Below, piece after piece: positions 1-5,363 of a DNA stretch of 7,561 nucleotides. How positions within the stretch are numbered: the stretch's first letter is position 1; every line of letters starts with the position of its first letter. Position numbers and translations under genes: made by a program. Location of the stretch: NCBI GenBank assembly GCA_937920255.1, contig CALDSL010000235.1, positions 1 through 7,561 of the forward strand. Direction: 5' to 3'. This stretch comes from an uncultured Anaerolineaceae bacterium (GTDB lineage Bacteria; Chloroflexota; Anaerolineae; Anaerolineales; Anaerolineaceae). The notes under the pieces were generated by a model. The model searched no databases and had not been told where the DNA came from. It saw nothing but the letters and a program-made list of their open reading frames with translations.

Positions 1-10
1 TCTACAAATA

Positions 11-19
11 TGGTACAAT
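11..19 (+). promoter_or_regulatory. Extended -10 promoter element upstream of ssb
   Basis: The bases read TGGTACAAT, which is a TGn extension followed by TACAAT, a 5/6 match to the bacterial sigma-70-type -10 box. The -35 region would lie before the window start and cannot be seen. Transcription would begin near base 26, giving a 5' leader of about 59 bases before the ssb start codon. This is the only good -10 box in the 84 bases before ssb, so it probably drives the ssb operon. Confidence 0.5.
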
Positions 20-25
20 TGTTCT

Positions 26-43
26 GTAATCGATCGCGGTTAC
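26..43 (+). promoter_or_regulatory. Short hairpin at the predicted 5' end of the ssb mRNA
   Basis: GTAATCG (26-32) can pair with CGGTTAC (37-43) as a 7-bp stem with one G-U wobble and a 4-base ATCG loop. It begins at about the position expected for the transcription start from the upstream -10 box. No run of T follows, so it is not a terminator. It could protect the 5' end of the mRNA or act as a DNA operator; chance is also possible for a stem this short. Confidence 0.3.
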
Positions 44-70
44 ACACTCTAATCTTGTTGCGTTCTCGAT

Positions 71-77
71 AAGGAGG
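71..77 (+). promoter_or_regulatory. Strong ribosome binding site of ssb
   Basis: AAGGAGG is a near-perfect Shine-Dalgarno sequence with 7 bases before the ATG at 85. It fixes the ssb start. It also contrasts with the other genes here, most of which have weak or no Shine-Dalgarno sequence, suggesting that ssb is translated much more strongly than its downstream partners. Confidence 0.85.
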
Positions 78-84
78 AAGCAAA

Positions 85-501
85 ATGTACCACACCATTA
101 TTATCGTCGGCAATCTGGGGCGCGAGCCGGAAATGCGCTACACCCCCGGTGGCCAGGCAGTCACCAACTTCTCCGTTGCAACCAATCGTCAATACCAGGG
201 CACTGATGGAAACATGGTCAAAGAGACCATTTGGTTCCGCATTAGCGTCTGGGGCAAGCAGGCGGAATCCTGCAATACCTATCTGCACAAGGGCAGCAAG
301 GTCCTCATCGAGGGCCGCCTGCAGCCCGATCCCGCTACCGGCGGGCCGCGCATCTGGAACCGCCAGGACGGCACCCCCAATGCCTCCTACGAGGTCACTG
401 CCAGCACGGTACGCTTCCTCTCCTCGCGCGGCGAGGGTGAAGGCGGCATGATGGGCGAGGGCATCGGCGAAGCGGATTCCGGGGACGATATCCCCTTCTA
501 G
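85..501 (+). CDS. ssb: Single-stranded DNA-binding protein
   Basis: A complete 138-residue SSB, which coats single-stranded DNA during replication, recombination and repair. Residues 1-112 form the OB fold: the N-terminal strand IIIVGNLGREPEMRYT (5-20), the NFSVATNR strand (28-35), the ETIWFRISVWGK segment (47-58) with its two tryptophans, and KGSKVLIEGRL (69-79). A short glycine- and glutamate-rich linker (114-133) leads to the acidic tip DDIPF (134-138), the conserved peptide through which SSB recruits partner enzymes. The linker is only about 20 residues, shorter than in Escherichia coli SSB. The start is fixed by a strong Shine-Dalgarno site and by the family N-terminus. The gene heads a tight operon, with the next gene starting 21 bases after its stop. 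The family is certain. Whether this is the only ssb of the genome cannot be told from the window. Confidence 0.96.
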   Translation: MYHTIIIVGNLGREPEMRYTPGGQAVTNFSVATNRQYQGTDGNMVKETIWFRISVWGKQAESCNTYLHKGSKVLIEGRLQPDPATGGPRIWNRQDGTPNASYEVTASTVRFLSSRGEGEGGMMGEGIGEADSGDDIPF

Positions 502-522
502 ACCGCCGCGCGGCGCAACCTG

Positions 523-1221
523 ATGATGGATCGATTTGCCGTTTTAGCGGAAATTGCGCGTCAGAACTTTGAGGCTCGCACCCAGGCGCGTGACCAGGCG
601 CTGGCGCAAGCGCGCCAGCTCACCCGCCACGCCGCCCACGCTATCCGCGCCATTCATCGTAACGAAGAAGACCTGGCCCAGGAACACCTGGGCCAGGCTC
701 TCGTTCTGGTGGAGAGCCTCAAGCACGACCTCAAAGCCTACCCGGATCTGTACTTTGCCGGCTATACCCAGGACGCGATCAAAGAATTTGCCGAGGCCAG
801 CATCACCCTGGCGCTGATCCTCGACCGGCCAATGCCCATGCCGGCCGATATGGGCATCGAGACCGCCACCTACATCAACGGGCTGGCCGAGGTCACCGGC
901 GAGCTGCGCCGCCGCTGCCTGGATATCCTCCGCCAGGGCTACTCCAGCGAGGCCGAACGCCTGCTTGGCTGGATGGACGATATCTACTCGCTGCTGGTCA
1001 CCATGGATTATCCCGACGCCATCACCAACGGGCTGCGCCGCCAGACCGACCTGGCGCGCGGCATCGTCGAGAAGACGCGCGGCGACCTGACCCTCAGCCT
1101 GCGCCAGCAGCAGATGCAGTCCGCCATTCACGCCCTCTCGCGGCAGCTATCCTTGCAGGATCTGCCCGGCGAGGCGGGGCAGGATGACCATGAGGATGCC
1201 AAAGACGATCCGGGCTTCTGA
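523..1221 (+). CDS. Translin/TRAX-family nucleic-acid-binding protein
   Basis: A 232-residue, mostly helical protein that I assign to the translin family by its pattern. In eukaryotes, translin and TRAX form the C3PO ribonuclease; archaeal TRAX-like proteins also bind and cleave RNA. The helix with E88-F-A-E91 matches the TRAX helix containing EYVE. The helix GLAEVTGELRRR (120-131) matches the TRAX segment ADLTGEL, with E123 at the catalytic Asp position and E127 at the catalytic Glu position, so four acidic residues are retained. Residues 151-190 hold MDDIYSLL, DYPDAITNGLRR and GIVEKTRGDLT, as in prokaryotic translin homologues. R35, R42 and R46 on the N-terminal helices could contact nucleic acid. 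The acidic tail ends DDPGF, resembling the SSB tip. There is no clear Shine-Dalgarno site 21 bases after ssb, suggesting translational coupling; M2 (526) is an alternative start. The 3' end overlaps the next gene by 38 bases. RNase activity is inferred, not shown. Confidence 0.8.
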   Translation: MMDRFAVLAEIARQNFEARTQARDQALAQARQLTRHAAHAIRAIHRNEEDLAQEHLGQALVLVESLKHDLKAYPDLYFAGYTQDAIKEFAEASITLALILDRPMPMPADMGIETATYINGLAEVTGELRRRCLDILRQGYSSEAERLLGWMDDIYSLLVTMDYPDAITNGLRRQTDLARGIVEKTRGDLTLSLRQQQMQSAIHALSRQLSLQDLPGEAGQDDHEDAKDDPGF

Positions 1222-1438
1222 GATCGGGTCGTTTCTCTACTGCCGGCGCGCCTGGTGGTATCGCCGTGAGGGCGTGGAACCCGAAAACCAGGCCGAGATG
1301 GCAGGCGGCACCGTCTATCACCAGCGCCACGGCCGGCAGGTGGTCGCCTCCGGTTTGCTGCGCGCCGCCGGGTTTGCGCTGCTGCTGCTGGCGCTGGCCC
1401 TGCTGGCGGCTGGACTGGTGCTGCAGTGGATGGGCTGA
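1184..1438 (+). CDS. Cas4-like membrane nuclease, N-terminal part
   Basis: An 84-residue frame carrying the N-terminal signature of Cas4/RecB-like PD-(D/E)XK nucleases. SEIGSFLYCRRAWW (12-25) has C20 in the place of the CPR cysteine that is the first ligand of the Cas4 iron-sulfur cluster. GGTVYHQRHG (41-50) supplies the conserved histidine (H46) of the family. R60 is followed by a strongly hydrophobic helix (about 62-82), then TGA. The acidic catalytic core and the other three cysteines are missing; they occur in the overlapping next frame. With R60 on the cytoplasmic side, the nuclease part would face the cytoplasm and the tiny C-terminus would lie outside. The start is uncertain among ATGs at 1184, 1190 and 1196; 1196 gives the most family-like N-terminus, and AGGA at 1181-1184 is well spaced for 1190. 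The start lies inside the translin gene. Not viable alone as a nuclease: either a subunit of a split enzyme or the first part of a frameshifted gene. Confidence 0.7.
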   Translation: MTMRMPKTIRASEIGSFLYCRRAWWYRREGVEPENQAEMAGGTVYHQRHGRQVVASGLLRAAGFALLLLALALLAAGLVLQWMG

Positions 1439-1950
1439 TCCTCATCCTCGGCGCGCTGCTGGCGTTGGGCGCGCTCTTCCTGCTGTGGCAGGCCGCGCGC
1501 CAGCGCCGCGCAACCGGGCTGCCTGCCGGCCGGGTCATCTCCTCTGATACGCGCGCCTGGGGCAAGGTGGACAAACCCCTCTTCGACCCCGTCAGCGGGC
1601 TGACCGGCAAACCCGATTACATCGTCGAGCAGGGCGGGGCGTGGATCCCGGTGGAGGTTAAGAGCGCCTATGCTCCCGCCGTGCCCTACGATGGGCACCT
1701 CTACCAGCTCGCCGCCTACTGCCTGCTGGTGGAGCGCACCTCCGGCAAGCGGCCCCCGTACGGCATCCTGCACTACCGCAACCGCACCTACGCCATCGAC
1801 TACACCGCCCAACTGGAGGCGAGCCTCAAAGATCTGCTGGTGGAGATGCGCCAGGAAGAGCGCTACGACGACGTACCCCGCTCGCACGAAGACCCGGCCC
1901 GCTGCGCCCGCTGCGGCTACCGCTCCACCTGTGACCAGAGGCTGGCATAA
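1426..1950 (+). CDS. Cas4-like membrane nuclease, catalytic C-terminal part
   Basis: A 174-residue frame starting with GTG, overlapping the preceding frame by 13 bases. Residues 3-21 form a membrane helix, followed by the basic WQAARQRR segment expected at the cytoplasmic face. The PD-(D/E)XK core follows: GKPDYIV (61-67) with D64, IPVEVKS (74-80) with E77 and K79, and the QxxxY motif Q94-Y98. C160, C163 and C169 near the end match the three C-terminal cysteines that bind the Cas4 4Fe-4S cluster, the fourth being C20 of the preceding frame. This is typical of Cas4/Dna2-type DNA nucleases. No good Shine-Dalgarno site precedes the GTG, so translation would rely on coupling to the stop at 1436-1438 or on ribosomal frameshifting. 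No CRISPR genes are nearby, so a role in spacer acquisition is not supported; repair or ssDNA processing with SSB is an inference from context. The stop TAA is at 1948-1950. Confidence 0.75.
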   Translation: MDGLILILGALLALGALFLLWQAARQRRATGLPAGRVISSDTRAWGKVDKPLFDPVSGLTGKPDYIVEQGGAWIPVEVKSAYAPAVPYDGHLYQLAAYCLLVERTSGKRPPYGILHYRNRTYAIDYTAQLEASLKDLLVEMRQEERYDDVPRSHEDPARCARCGYRSTCDQRLA

Positions 1951-1990
1951 TGCCTGGCAGCGGTGAACGCGAGCGTGCCCAATCACATCG

Positions 1991-2023
1991 TATGGGCGGC
2001 AATCATTATGCAAAGACGCCATA
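1991..2023 (+). repeat. Imperfect inverted repeat between the ssb and nadK operons
   Basis: TATGGGCG (1991-1998) pairs with CGCCATA (2017-2023) as 7 base pairs if one G bulges out, and an inner GCA/TGC pair (1999-2001 with 2009-2011) can extend it. No T-run follows, so it is not a standard intrinsic terminator. It could be a weak terminator or processing site for the ssb operon, or an operator upstream of the nadK promoter. Nothing else recognisable is in the 1951-2059 stretch. Confidence 0.25.
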
Positions 2024-2059
2024 TCCGCAACCTCGCCGGCAATTTCGCCCGCTATGTTC

Positions 2060-2065
2060 TATAAT
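2060..2065 (+). promoter_or_regulatory. -10 box of the nadK operon, probably leaderless
   Basis: A perfect TATAAT ends 6 bases before the ATG at 2072. A typical start site about 7 bases after the box would fall on or next to the A of the ATG, so the mRNA would have no 5' leader. This agrees with the absence of any Shine-Dalgarno sequence before the ATG. The expected -35 position (about 2037-2042) does not match TTGACA, so promoter strength is uncertain. Confidence 0.55.
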
Positions 2066-2071
2066 TGACCT

Positions 2072-2947
2072 ATGCTGCAACCGCAAACCGCACCCTCCCG
2101 AATCGCTGTTTTCTCTCACCCCCGGCTGGAGGACTCGATCGACGAAGCCGCTCAGGTGGCCGCGTTCCTGCGCGAGCGGGGCGCCGGCCGCGTCGACCTG
2201 TTCTCACTCTACGAAGACGGGGTCGAAACCCGTTTGCGTACCGGCGATTATGACCTGGTGATCGGCCTGGGCGGTGACGGCACCATGCTGCGCTGCGGCC
2301 ACCTGGTGGCCGGCAGCGCCATTCCCGTGTTGGGCATCAACATGGGGCGCTTTGGATTTCTCACCGAGGTGCGCCGCGGCGAGTGGCGCAGCGTGCTGCC
2401 CCTGCTGTTCGAAAAGCGCTTCTGGCTGGAAGAGCGCATGCTGCTGCGCGCCGAGCACTGGAGCGAAGACAGCCTGCGCGGCGCGTGGGACGTGCTCAAC
2501 GAAGTGGTGGTCTGCCGCGGCCAGTGGGTGCGTCCCATCCGCGTCCAGGCCACCGTCGACGGCGCCACCCTCGCCACGTATGTGGCCGACGGGCTGATCG
2601 CCGCCACGCCCACCGGATCCACCGCTTACGCCCTGGCGGCCGGCGGGCCGATCATGCCGCCCGAGCTGCGCAATATCCTCATCGTGCCCGTCGCCCCGCA
2701 CCTTTCGGTCGACCGCGCTGTGATCCTGGCCGAAGGCGCGTGCGTGGAGATGACCGTCTACAGCGACCACGACGCCGTCTTCAGCGTCGACGGGCAGAGC
2801 GCCGTGCCCATGCGCCAGGCCGACCGCGTGCGCGTGTTTAGCGGCGAGAGCAATGTGCATTTCATCCGGTTTCAAGACCCGGCCTATTTTTACCGCAACC
2901 TGACCGCCTATATGGAACAAAACCCATCCGCCAGCGGCGTCCGCTGA
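2072..2947 (+). CDS. nadK: NAD kinase
   Basis: A complete 291-residue ATP-dependent (or polyphosphate-dependent) NAD kinase, which phosphorylates NAD+ to NADP+ in the cytoplasm and supplies the cell's NADP pool. The family motifs occur in order: RIAVFSH (10-16), GLGGDGTMLR with the catalytic GGDG at 67-70, VLGINMGRFGFLTE, LNEVVV with the NE pair that binds NAD, the glycine-rich DGLIAATPTGSTAYALAAGG starting at D173, and SVDGQ at 238-242. Length is usual for the family. The start at 2072 gives a normal N-terminus and sits immediately after a TATAAT box, with no Shine-Dalgarno, so translation is probably leaderless. It is the first gene of a nadK / B-box membrane protein / recN cluster; nadK next to recN is a common bacterial arrangement. 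All motifs are intact. Phosphoryl-donor preference cannot be read from the sequence. Confidence 0.95.
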   Translation: MLQPQTAPSRIAVFSHPRLEDSIDEAAQVAAFLRERGAGRVDLFSLYEDGVETRLRTGDYDLVIGLGGDGTMLRCGHLVAGSAIPVLGINMGRFGFLTEVRRGEWRSVLPLLFEKRFWLEERMLLRAEHWSEDSLRGAWDVLNEVVVCRGQWVRPIRVQATVDGATLATYVADGLIAATPTGSTAYALAAGGPIMPPELRNILIVPVAPHLSVDRAVILAEGACVEMTVYSDHDAVFSVDGQSAVPMRQADRVRVFSGESNVHFIRFQDPAYFYRNLTAYMEQNPSASGVR

Positions 2948-2963
2948 GCCAGAGAGACCACCG

Positions 2964-3521
2964 ATGACCCAGGACTTCTACACCCCCACCTACTGTGCCA
3001 ACCATCCCGACCGGGAGACCAGCCTGCGCTGCAAGCGCTGCGACAAGCCCATCTGCGACCGCTGCGCCGTGCTCACCCCGGTGGGCTACGTGTGCCGCGA
3101 GTGCATGAAGAACCAGCAGAAGGTGTTTGACAACGCCGCCTGGTACGACTACCCCCTGGCCATGCTCATCGCCGGCGGCATTTCCTATGCGGGCAGCCTG
3201 GCAGCCGGGTTGATGGGCTTCTTCACTTTCTTCATCGCGCCGGTGGTGGGCGTCATCATCGCCGAGGCCGTGCGCTGGGTGGTGCGCCGCCGCCGCTCGC
3301 GGCTGCTGTTCCGCATGGTGGCCCTGGCCGTACTGTTGGGCAGCCTGCCGCGCGTGCTGATTGTGCTGCTCAACCTGCTGGCCGTTTCTGGCATGTTGGG
3401 TGAAGGCGGCGGGGGCATCCGCGCCGGTGGGTTGCTGTTTGCGCTGCTGTGGCCGCTGGTGTACAGCTTTATCGTCACCAGCACGGTCTATTACCGTATT
3501 AGTGGTATCCAAATCCGATAG
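2964..3521 (+). CDS. B-box zinc-finger integral membrane protein
   Basis: A 185-residue protein of unknown function. The N-terminal 48 residues form a B-box-type zinc-binding domain with C11, H14, C23, C26, C31, C34, C44 and C47, enough ligands for two zinc ions in a cross-brace pattern. Four hydrophobic segments follow, at about 63-83, 85-103, 117-141 and 154-177, with the basic stretch RWVVRRRRSR (104-113) between helices 2 and 3, probably cytoplasmic. That places both the zinc domain and the C-terminus inside the cell. A glycine-rich loop (146-151) precedes the last helix. B-box domains bind proteins in eukaryotes; bacterial B-box membrane proteins are widespread but, as far as I know, not characterised. 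The gene starts 16 bases after nadK behind a weak AGAGAG site and ends 15 bases before recN, so all three are probably co-transcribed. Domain call confident, role unknown. Confidence 0.85.
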   Translation: MTQDFYTPTYCANHPDRETSLRCKRCDKPICDRCAVLTPVGYVCRECMKNQQKVFDNAAWYDYPLAMLIAGGISYAGSLAAGLMGFFTFFIAPVVGVIIAEAVRWVVRRRRSRLLFRMVALAVLLGSLPRVLIVLLNLLAVSGMLGEGGGGIRAGGLLFALLWPLVYSFIVTSTVYYRISGIQIR

Positions 3522-3536
3522 AAACCGCAAGAGCTT

Positions 3537-5282
3537 ATGATTGTCGAACTGCGTATTGAAAACTTTGCCATCATCCAGCGCCTGGAGCTGCACCTGGCTT
3601 CCGGGCTGCTTACGTTTACCGGCGAGACCGGCGCGGGCAAATCCATCATCCTCGATGCGATCGAGGCGCTGGTGGGTGGTCGCGCTGATGCCAGCATGAT
3701 CCGCAGCGGCTTTGACCGCGCGCTGGTGGAGGCCACCTTCCGCATGCCCGAGGCCAGCCGCGCCGCCATGCTGCAAATTTTGGAGCGCGAAGAGCTGCTG
3801 GACGATGAAGTCGAGGTGACCCTTTCGCGCGAACTGCGCCGCGAGGGCCGCAATATCGCCCGCGTCAATGGCCGGTCCGTCAGCCTGGGGCTGCTGCGCG
3901 AGTTGGGCAGCTTCCTGGTGGATATTCACGGGCAGTCGGAGCACCTTTCGCTCTACAACGTGCGCGAGCACCTGCACCTGCTCGACCGCTACGCCGTATC
4001 CGAGCCGCATCTCGCGGCGTACCGCCAGGCGTACGCGCAGCTTACCAGCCTGCGCCGCGATCTGGCTTCCCTGCGCCAGACCGAGGCCGACGCCGAGCGC
4101 CGCACCGACATGCTCAATTACCAGGTGCAGGAGATCGAGGCGGCGCAGTTGAAACCCGGCGAGGAGGAAGAACTGCGCCAGGAACGCGAGCGGCTGGCCA
4201 ACGCCGAAAACCTGGCCTCGCTGGCCCAGCAGGCGCTGCAGGTGATGGATGAAGGCACGCCCGAGGCGCCTTCGATGACCGACCTGGCCGGGCAGATGGT
4301 GCAGGCGCTTAACGCCATCGCCAAAATCGATACCAGCCAGTCCGAACTGGCCGAACAGGCCGCCGCGGTGGTGGACAGCCTGGAAGATATTGCCATCGAA
4401 CTGCGCGACTATCTGGAAGGCATGGAATTCAATCCGCGCCGGCTGGAGCAGGTGGAAGACCGCCTGGATCTGATCAGCAAGCTCAAACGCAAGTACGGCG
4501 GCAGCATTCCAGCCGTGCTCGCGTTTGCCGAGGACGCCCGCGCCCAGCTTGACACCATCCTGCACGCCGAGGAGCGCATCGGGGAGCTGGAGGCGGAAGA
4601 ACAGGCCCTGCTGGGTAACCTGGCCCGCCTGGGGCTGGCGCTTTCGGCGCACCGCAAAGCCGCCGCCGGGACCCTGGCCGCAGGCGTGGAGTCCGAACTG
4701 GGCGATCTGCGCATGGAAGGCGCGCAGTTTGCGGTGGACATGCACTTTCAGCCCGACCCGAGCGGGGTGCCGCTGCCCGATGGTCAGGTGGTGGCGTTCG
4801 ATGCGACCGGTTTTGACCGCGTGGAGTTCCTGGTTGCCCCCAACCCGGGTGAAGGCCTCAAGCCAATGGTGAAGATCGCCTCCGGCGGTGAGACCTCGCG
4901 CCTGATGCTGGCGCTCAAGAACACGCTGGTGCGCGCCGACCCGGTTCCGACCCTGATTTTCGACGAGATCGACCAGGGCATTGGCGGGCGCGTGGGCAGC
5001 GTGGTGGGCGAAAAGTTGTGGCGGCTGGGCCGCCAGCACCAGGTGCTGTGCGTCACCCACCTGCCGCAGTTGGCCGCCTTTGGCGATCTGCATTTCCGCG
5101 TGGGCAAGCACGTAGAAGATGGCCGCACCATGACCGACGTGGAAAAGCTGGAAGACGGCACGCGCCTGGAAGAGCTGGCGCAGATGCTCGGCAGCCTGAC
5201 CGACGTCAACATCAGCGCCGCGCGTGAGACGCTCGACAGCGCCCGCCAGCGCGCCGGTGAGCTGCGCAACGTATCAGCCTGA
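3537..5282 (+). CDS. recN: DNA repair protein RecN (SMC-like ATPase)
   Basis: A complete 581-residue RecN, the SMC-like ATPase that acts early in double-strand break repair, where it promotes end association and works with RecA. The N-terminal ATPase lobe has the family start LRIENFAIIQRLELHL and the Walker A motif GETGAGKS (29-36). The RVNGRSVSLGLLRELG and DIHGQSEH segments of RecN follow. Residues from about 155 to 390 are rich in charged heptads and form the antiparallel coiled-coil arm, shorter than in true SMC proteins. The C-terminal lobe has the ABC signature SGGETSR (449-455), the Walker B segment LIFDEIDQGIGGR (473-485) and CVTHLPQLAAFGD with the switch histidine. In other RecN proteins I recall SGGELSR and a hydrophobic residue in place of Q480; both changes are mild. 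The start is at an ATG after a weak AAGAG site, 15 bases after the B-box gene. Last gene of its cluster. Confidence 0.95.
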   Translation: MIVELRIENFAIIQRLELHLASGLLTFTGETGAGKSIILDAIEALVGGRADASMIRSGFDRALVEATFRMPEASRAAMLQILEREELLDDEVEVTLSRELRREGRNIARVNGRSVSLGLLRELGSFLVDIHGQSEHLSLYNVREHLHLLDRYAVSEPHLAAYRQAYAQLTSLRRDLASLRQTEADAERRTDMLNYQVQEIEAAQLKPGEEEELRQERERLANAENLASLAQQALQVMDEGTPEAPSMTDLAGQMVQALNAIAKIDTSQSELAEQAAAVVDSLEDIAIELRDYLEGMEFNPRRLEQVEDRLDLISKLKRKYGGSIPAVLAFAEDARAQLDTILHAEERIGELEAEEQALLGNLARLGLALSAHRKAAAGTLAAGVESELGDLRMEGAQFAVDMHFQPDPSGVPLPDGQVVAFDATGFDRVEFLVAPNPGEGLKPMVKIASGGETSRLMLALKNTLVRADPVPTLIFDEIDQGIGGRVGSVVGEKLWRLGRQHQVLCVTHLPQLAAFGDLHFRVGKHVEDGRTMTDVEKLEDGTRLEELAQMLGSLTDVNISAARETLDSARQRAGELRNVSA

Positions 5283-5286
5283 CCGG

Positions 5287-5330
5287 TCCAACAGCGTACG
5301 GCCGGATGGATTATCAATTTGCCTGTTGGA
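5287..5330 (+). repeat. 8-bp inverted repeat just after recN
   Basis: TCCAACAG (5287-5294) and CTGTTGGA (5323-5330) are perfect inverted copies separated by 28 bases, starting 5 bases after the recN stop codon. The loop is long and no T-run follows, so it is a poor intrinsic terminator. The TCCA/TGGA core is shared with the inverted repeat in the downstream promoter spacer, so these may be binding half-sites. No better terminator is visible after recN. Confidence 0.3.
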
Positions 5331-5334
5331 AGCG

Positions 5335-5363
5335 CTCACAGGTCCACTGATTTGGACTATACT
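5335..5363 (+). promoter_or_regulatory. Candidate promoter with palindromic spacer, upstream of the SARP-type regulator
   Basis: CTCACA (5335-5340, 4/6 to the -35 consensus) and TATACT (5358-5363, 5/6 to the -10 consensus) are 17 bases apart, the ideal spacing. The spacer itself contains GTCCA (5342-5346), six bases, then TGGAC (5353-5357), an inverted repeat that nearly fills it and would suit a repressor or a MerR-like activator. Transcription would start near 5370, giving a leader of about 110 bases before the ATG at 5481. The surrounding sequence is clearly richer in A+T than the genes on either side. Confidence 0.4.

Noticed and set aside
1410..1440. Classical -1 ribosomal frameshift site at the Cas4-like overlap
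   Set aside because: No X-XXY-YYZ slippery heptamer is present in the first frame and no clear downstream stem was seen, so programmed frameshifting remains only a possibility.
1266..1547. Third plus-strand frame running through the Cas4-like overlap, considered as a bridge joining the two halves
   Set aside because: Its translation is Pro/Cys/Trp-rich with no membrane-helix or nuclease pattern, while the other two frames carry all conserved motifs.
1184..1950. CRISPR adaptation locus, suggested by the Cas4-like protein
   Set aside because: No cas1, cas2 or other cas gene and no direct-repeat array occurs in the window; Cas4-like nucleases also exist outside CRISPR loci.
1128..2022. Minus-strand open frames opposite the translin and Cas4-like genes
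   Set aside because: Low-complexity Ala/Arg/Pro/Gly-rich translations antisense to genes with clear motifs; shadows of G+C-rich codons.
1950..2261. 103-codon plus-strand frame whose ATG overlaps the stop of the Cas4-like gene (TAATG)
   Set aside because: Most of it lies out of frame inside nadK, it has no recognisable family, and its first 40 codons cross the nadK promoter.
2862..5111. 749-codon open frame on the minus strand opposite recN
   Set aside because: It lies antisense to a recN with every family motif intact; the translation is rich in His, Gln, Ala and Gly, typical of the complement of high-G+C coding sequence, and shows no recognisable domain.
5283..5330. Intrinsic terminator after recN
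   Set aside because: The only inverted repeat has a 28-base loop and no following T-run.
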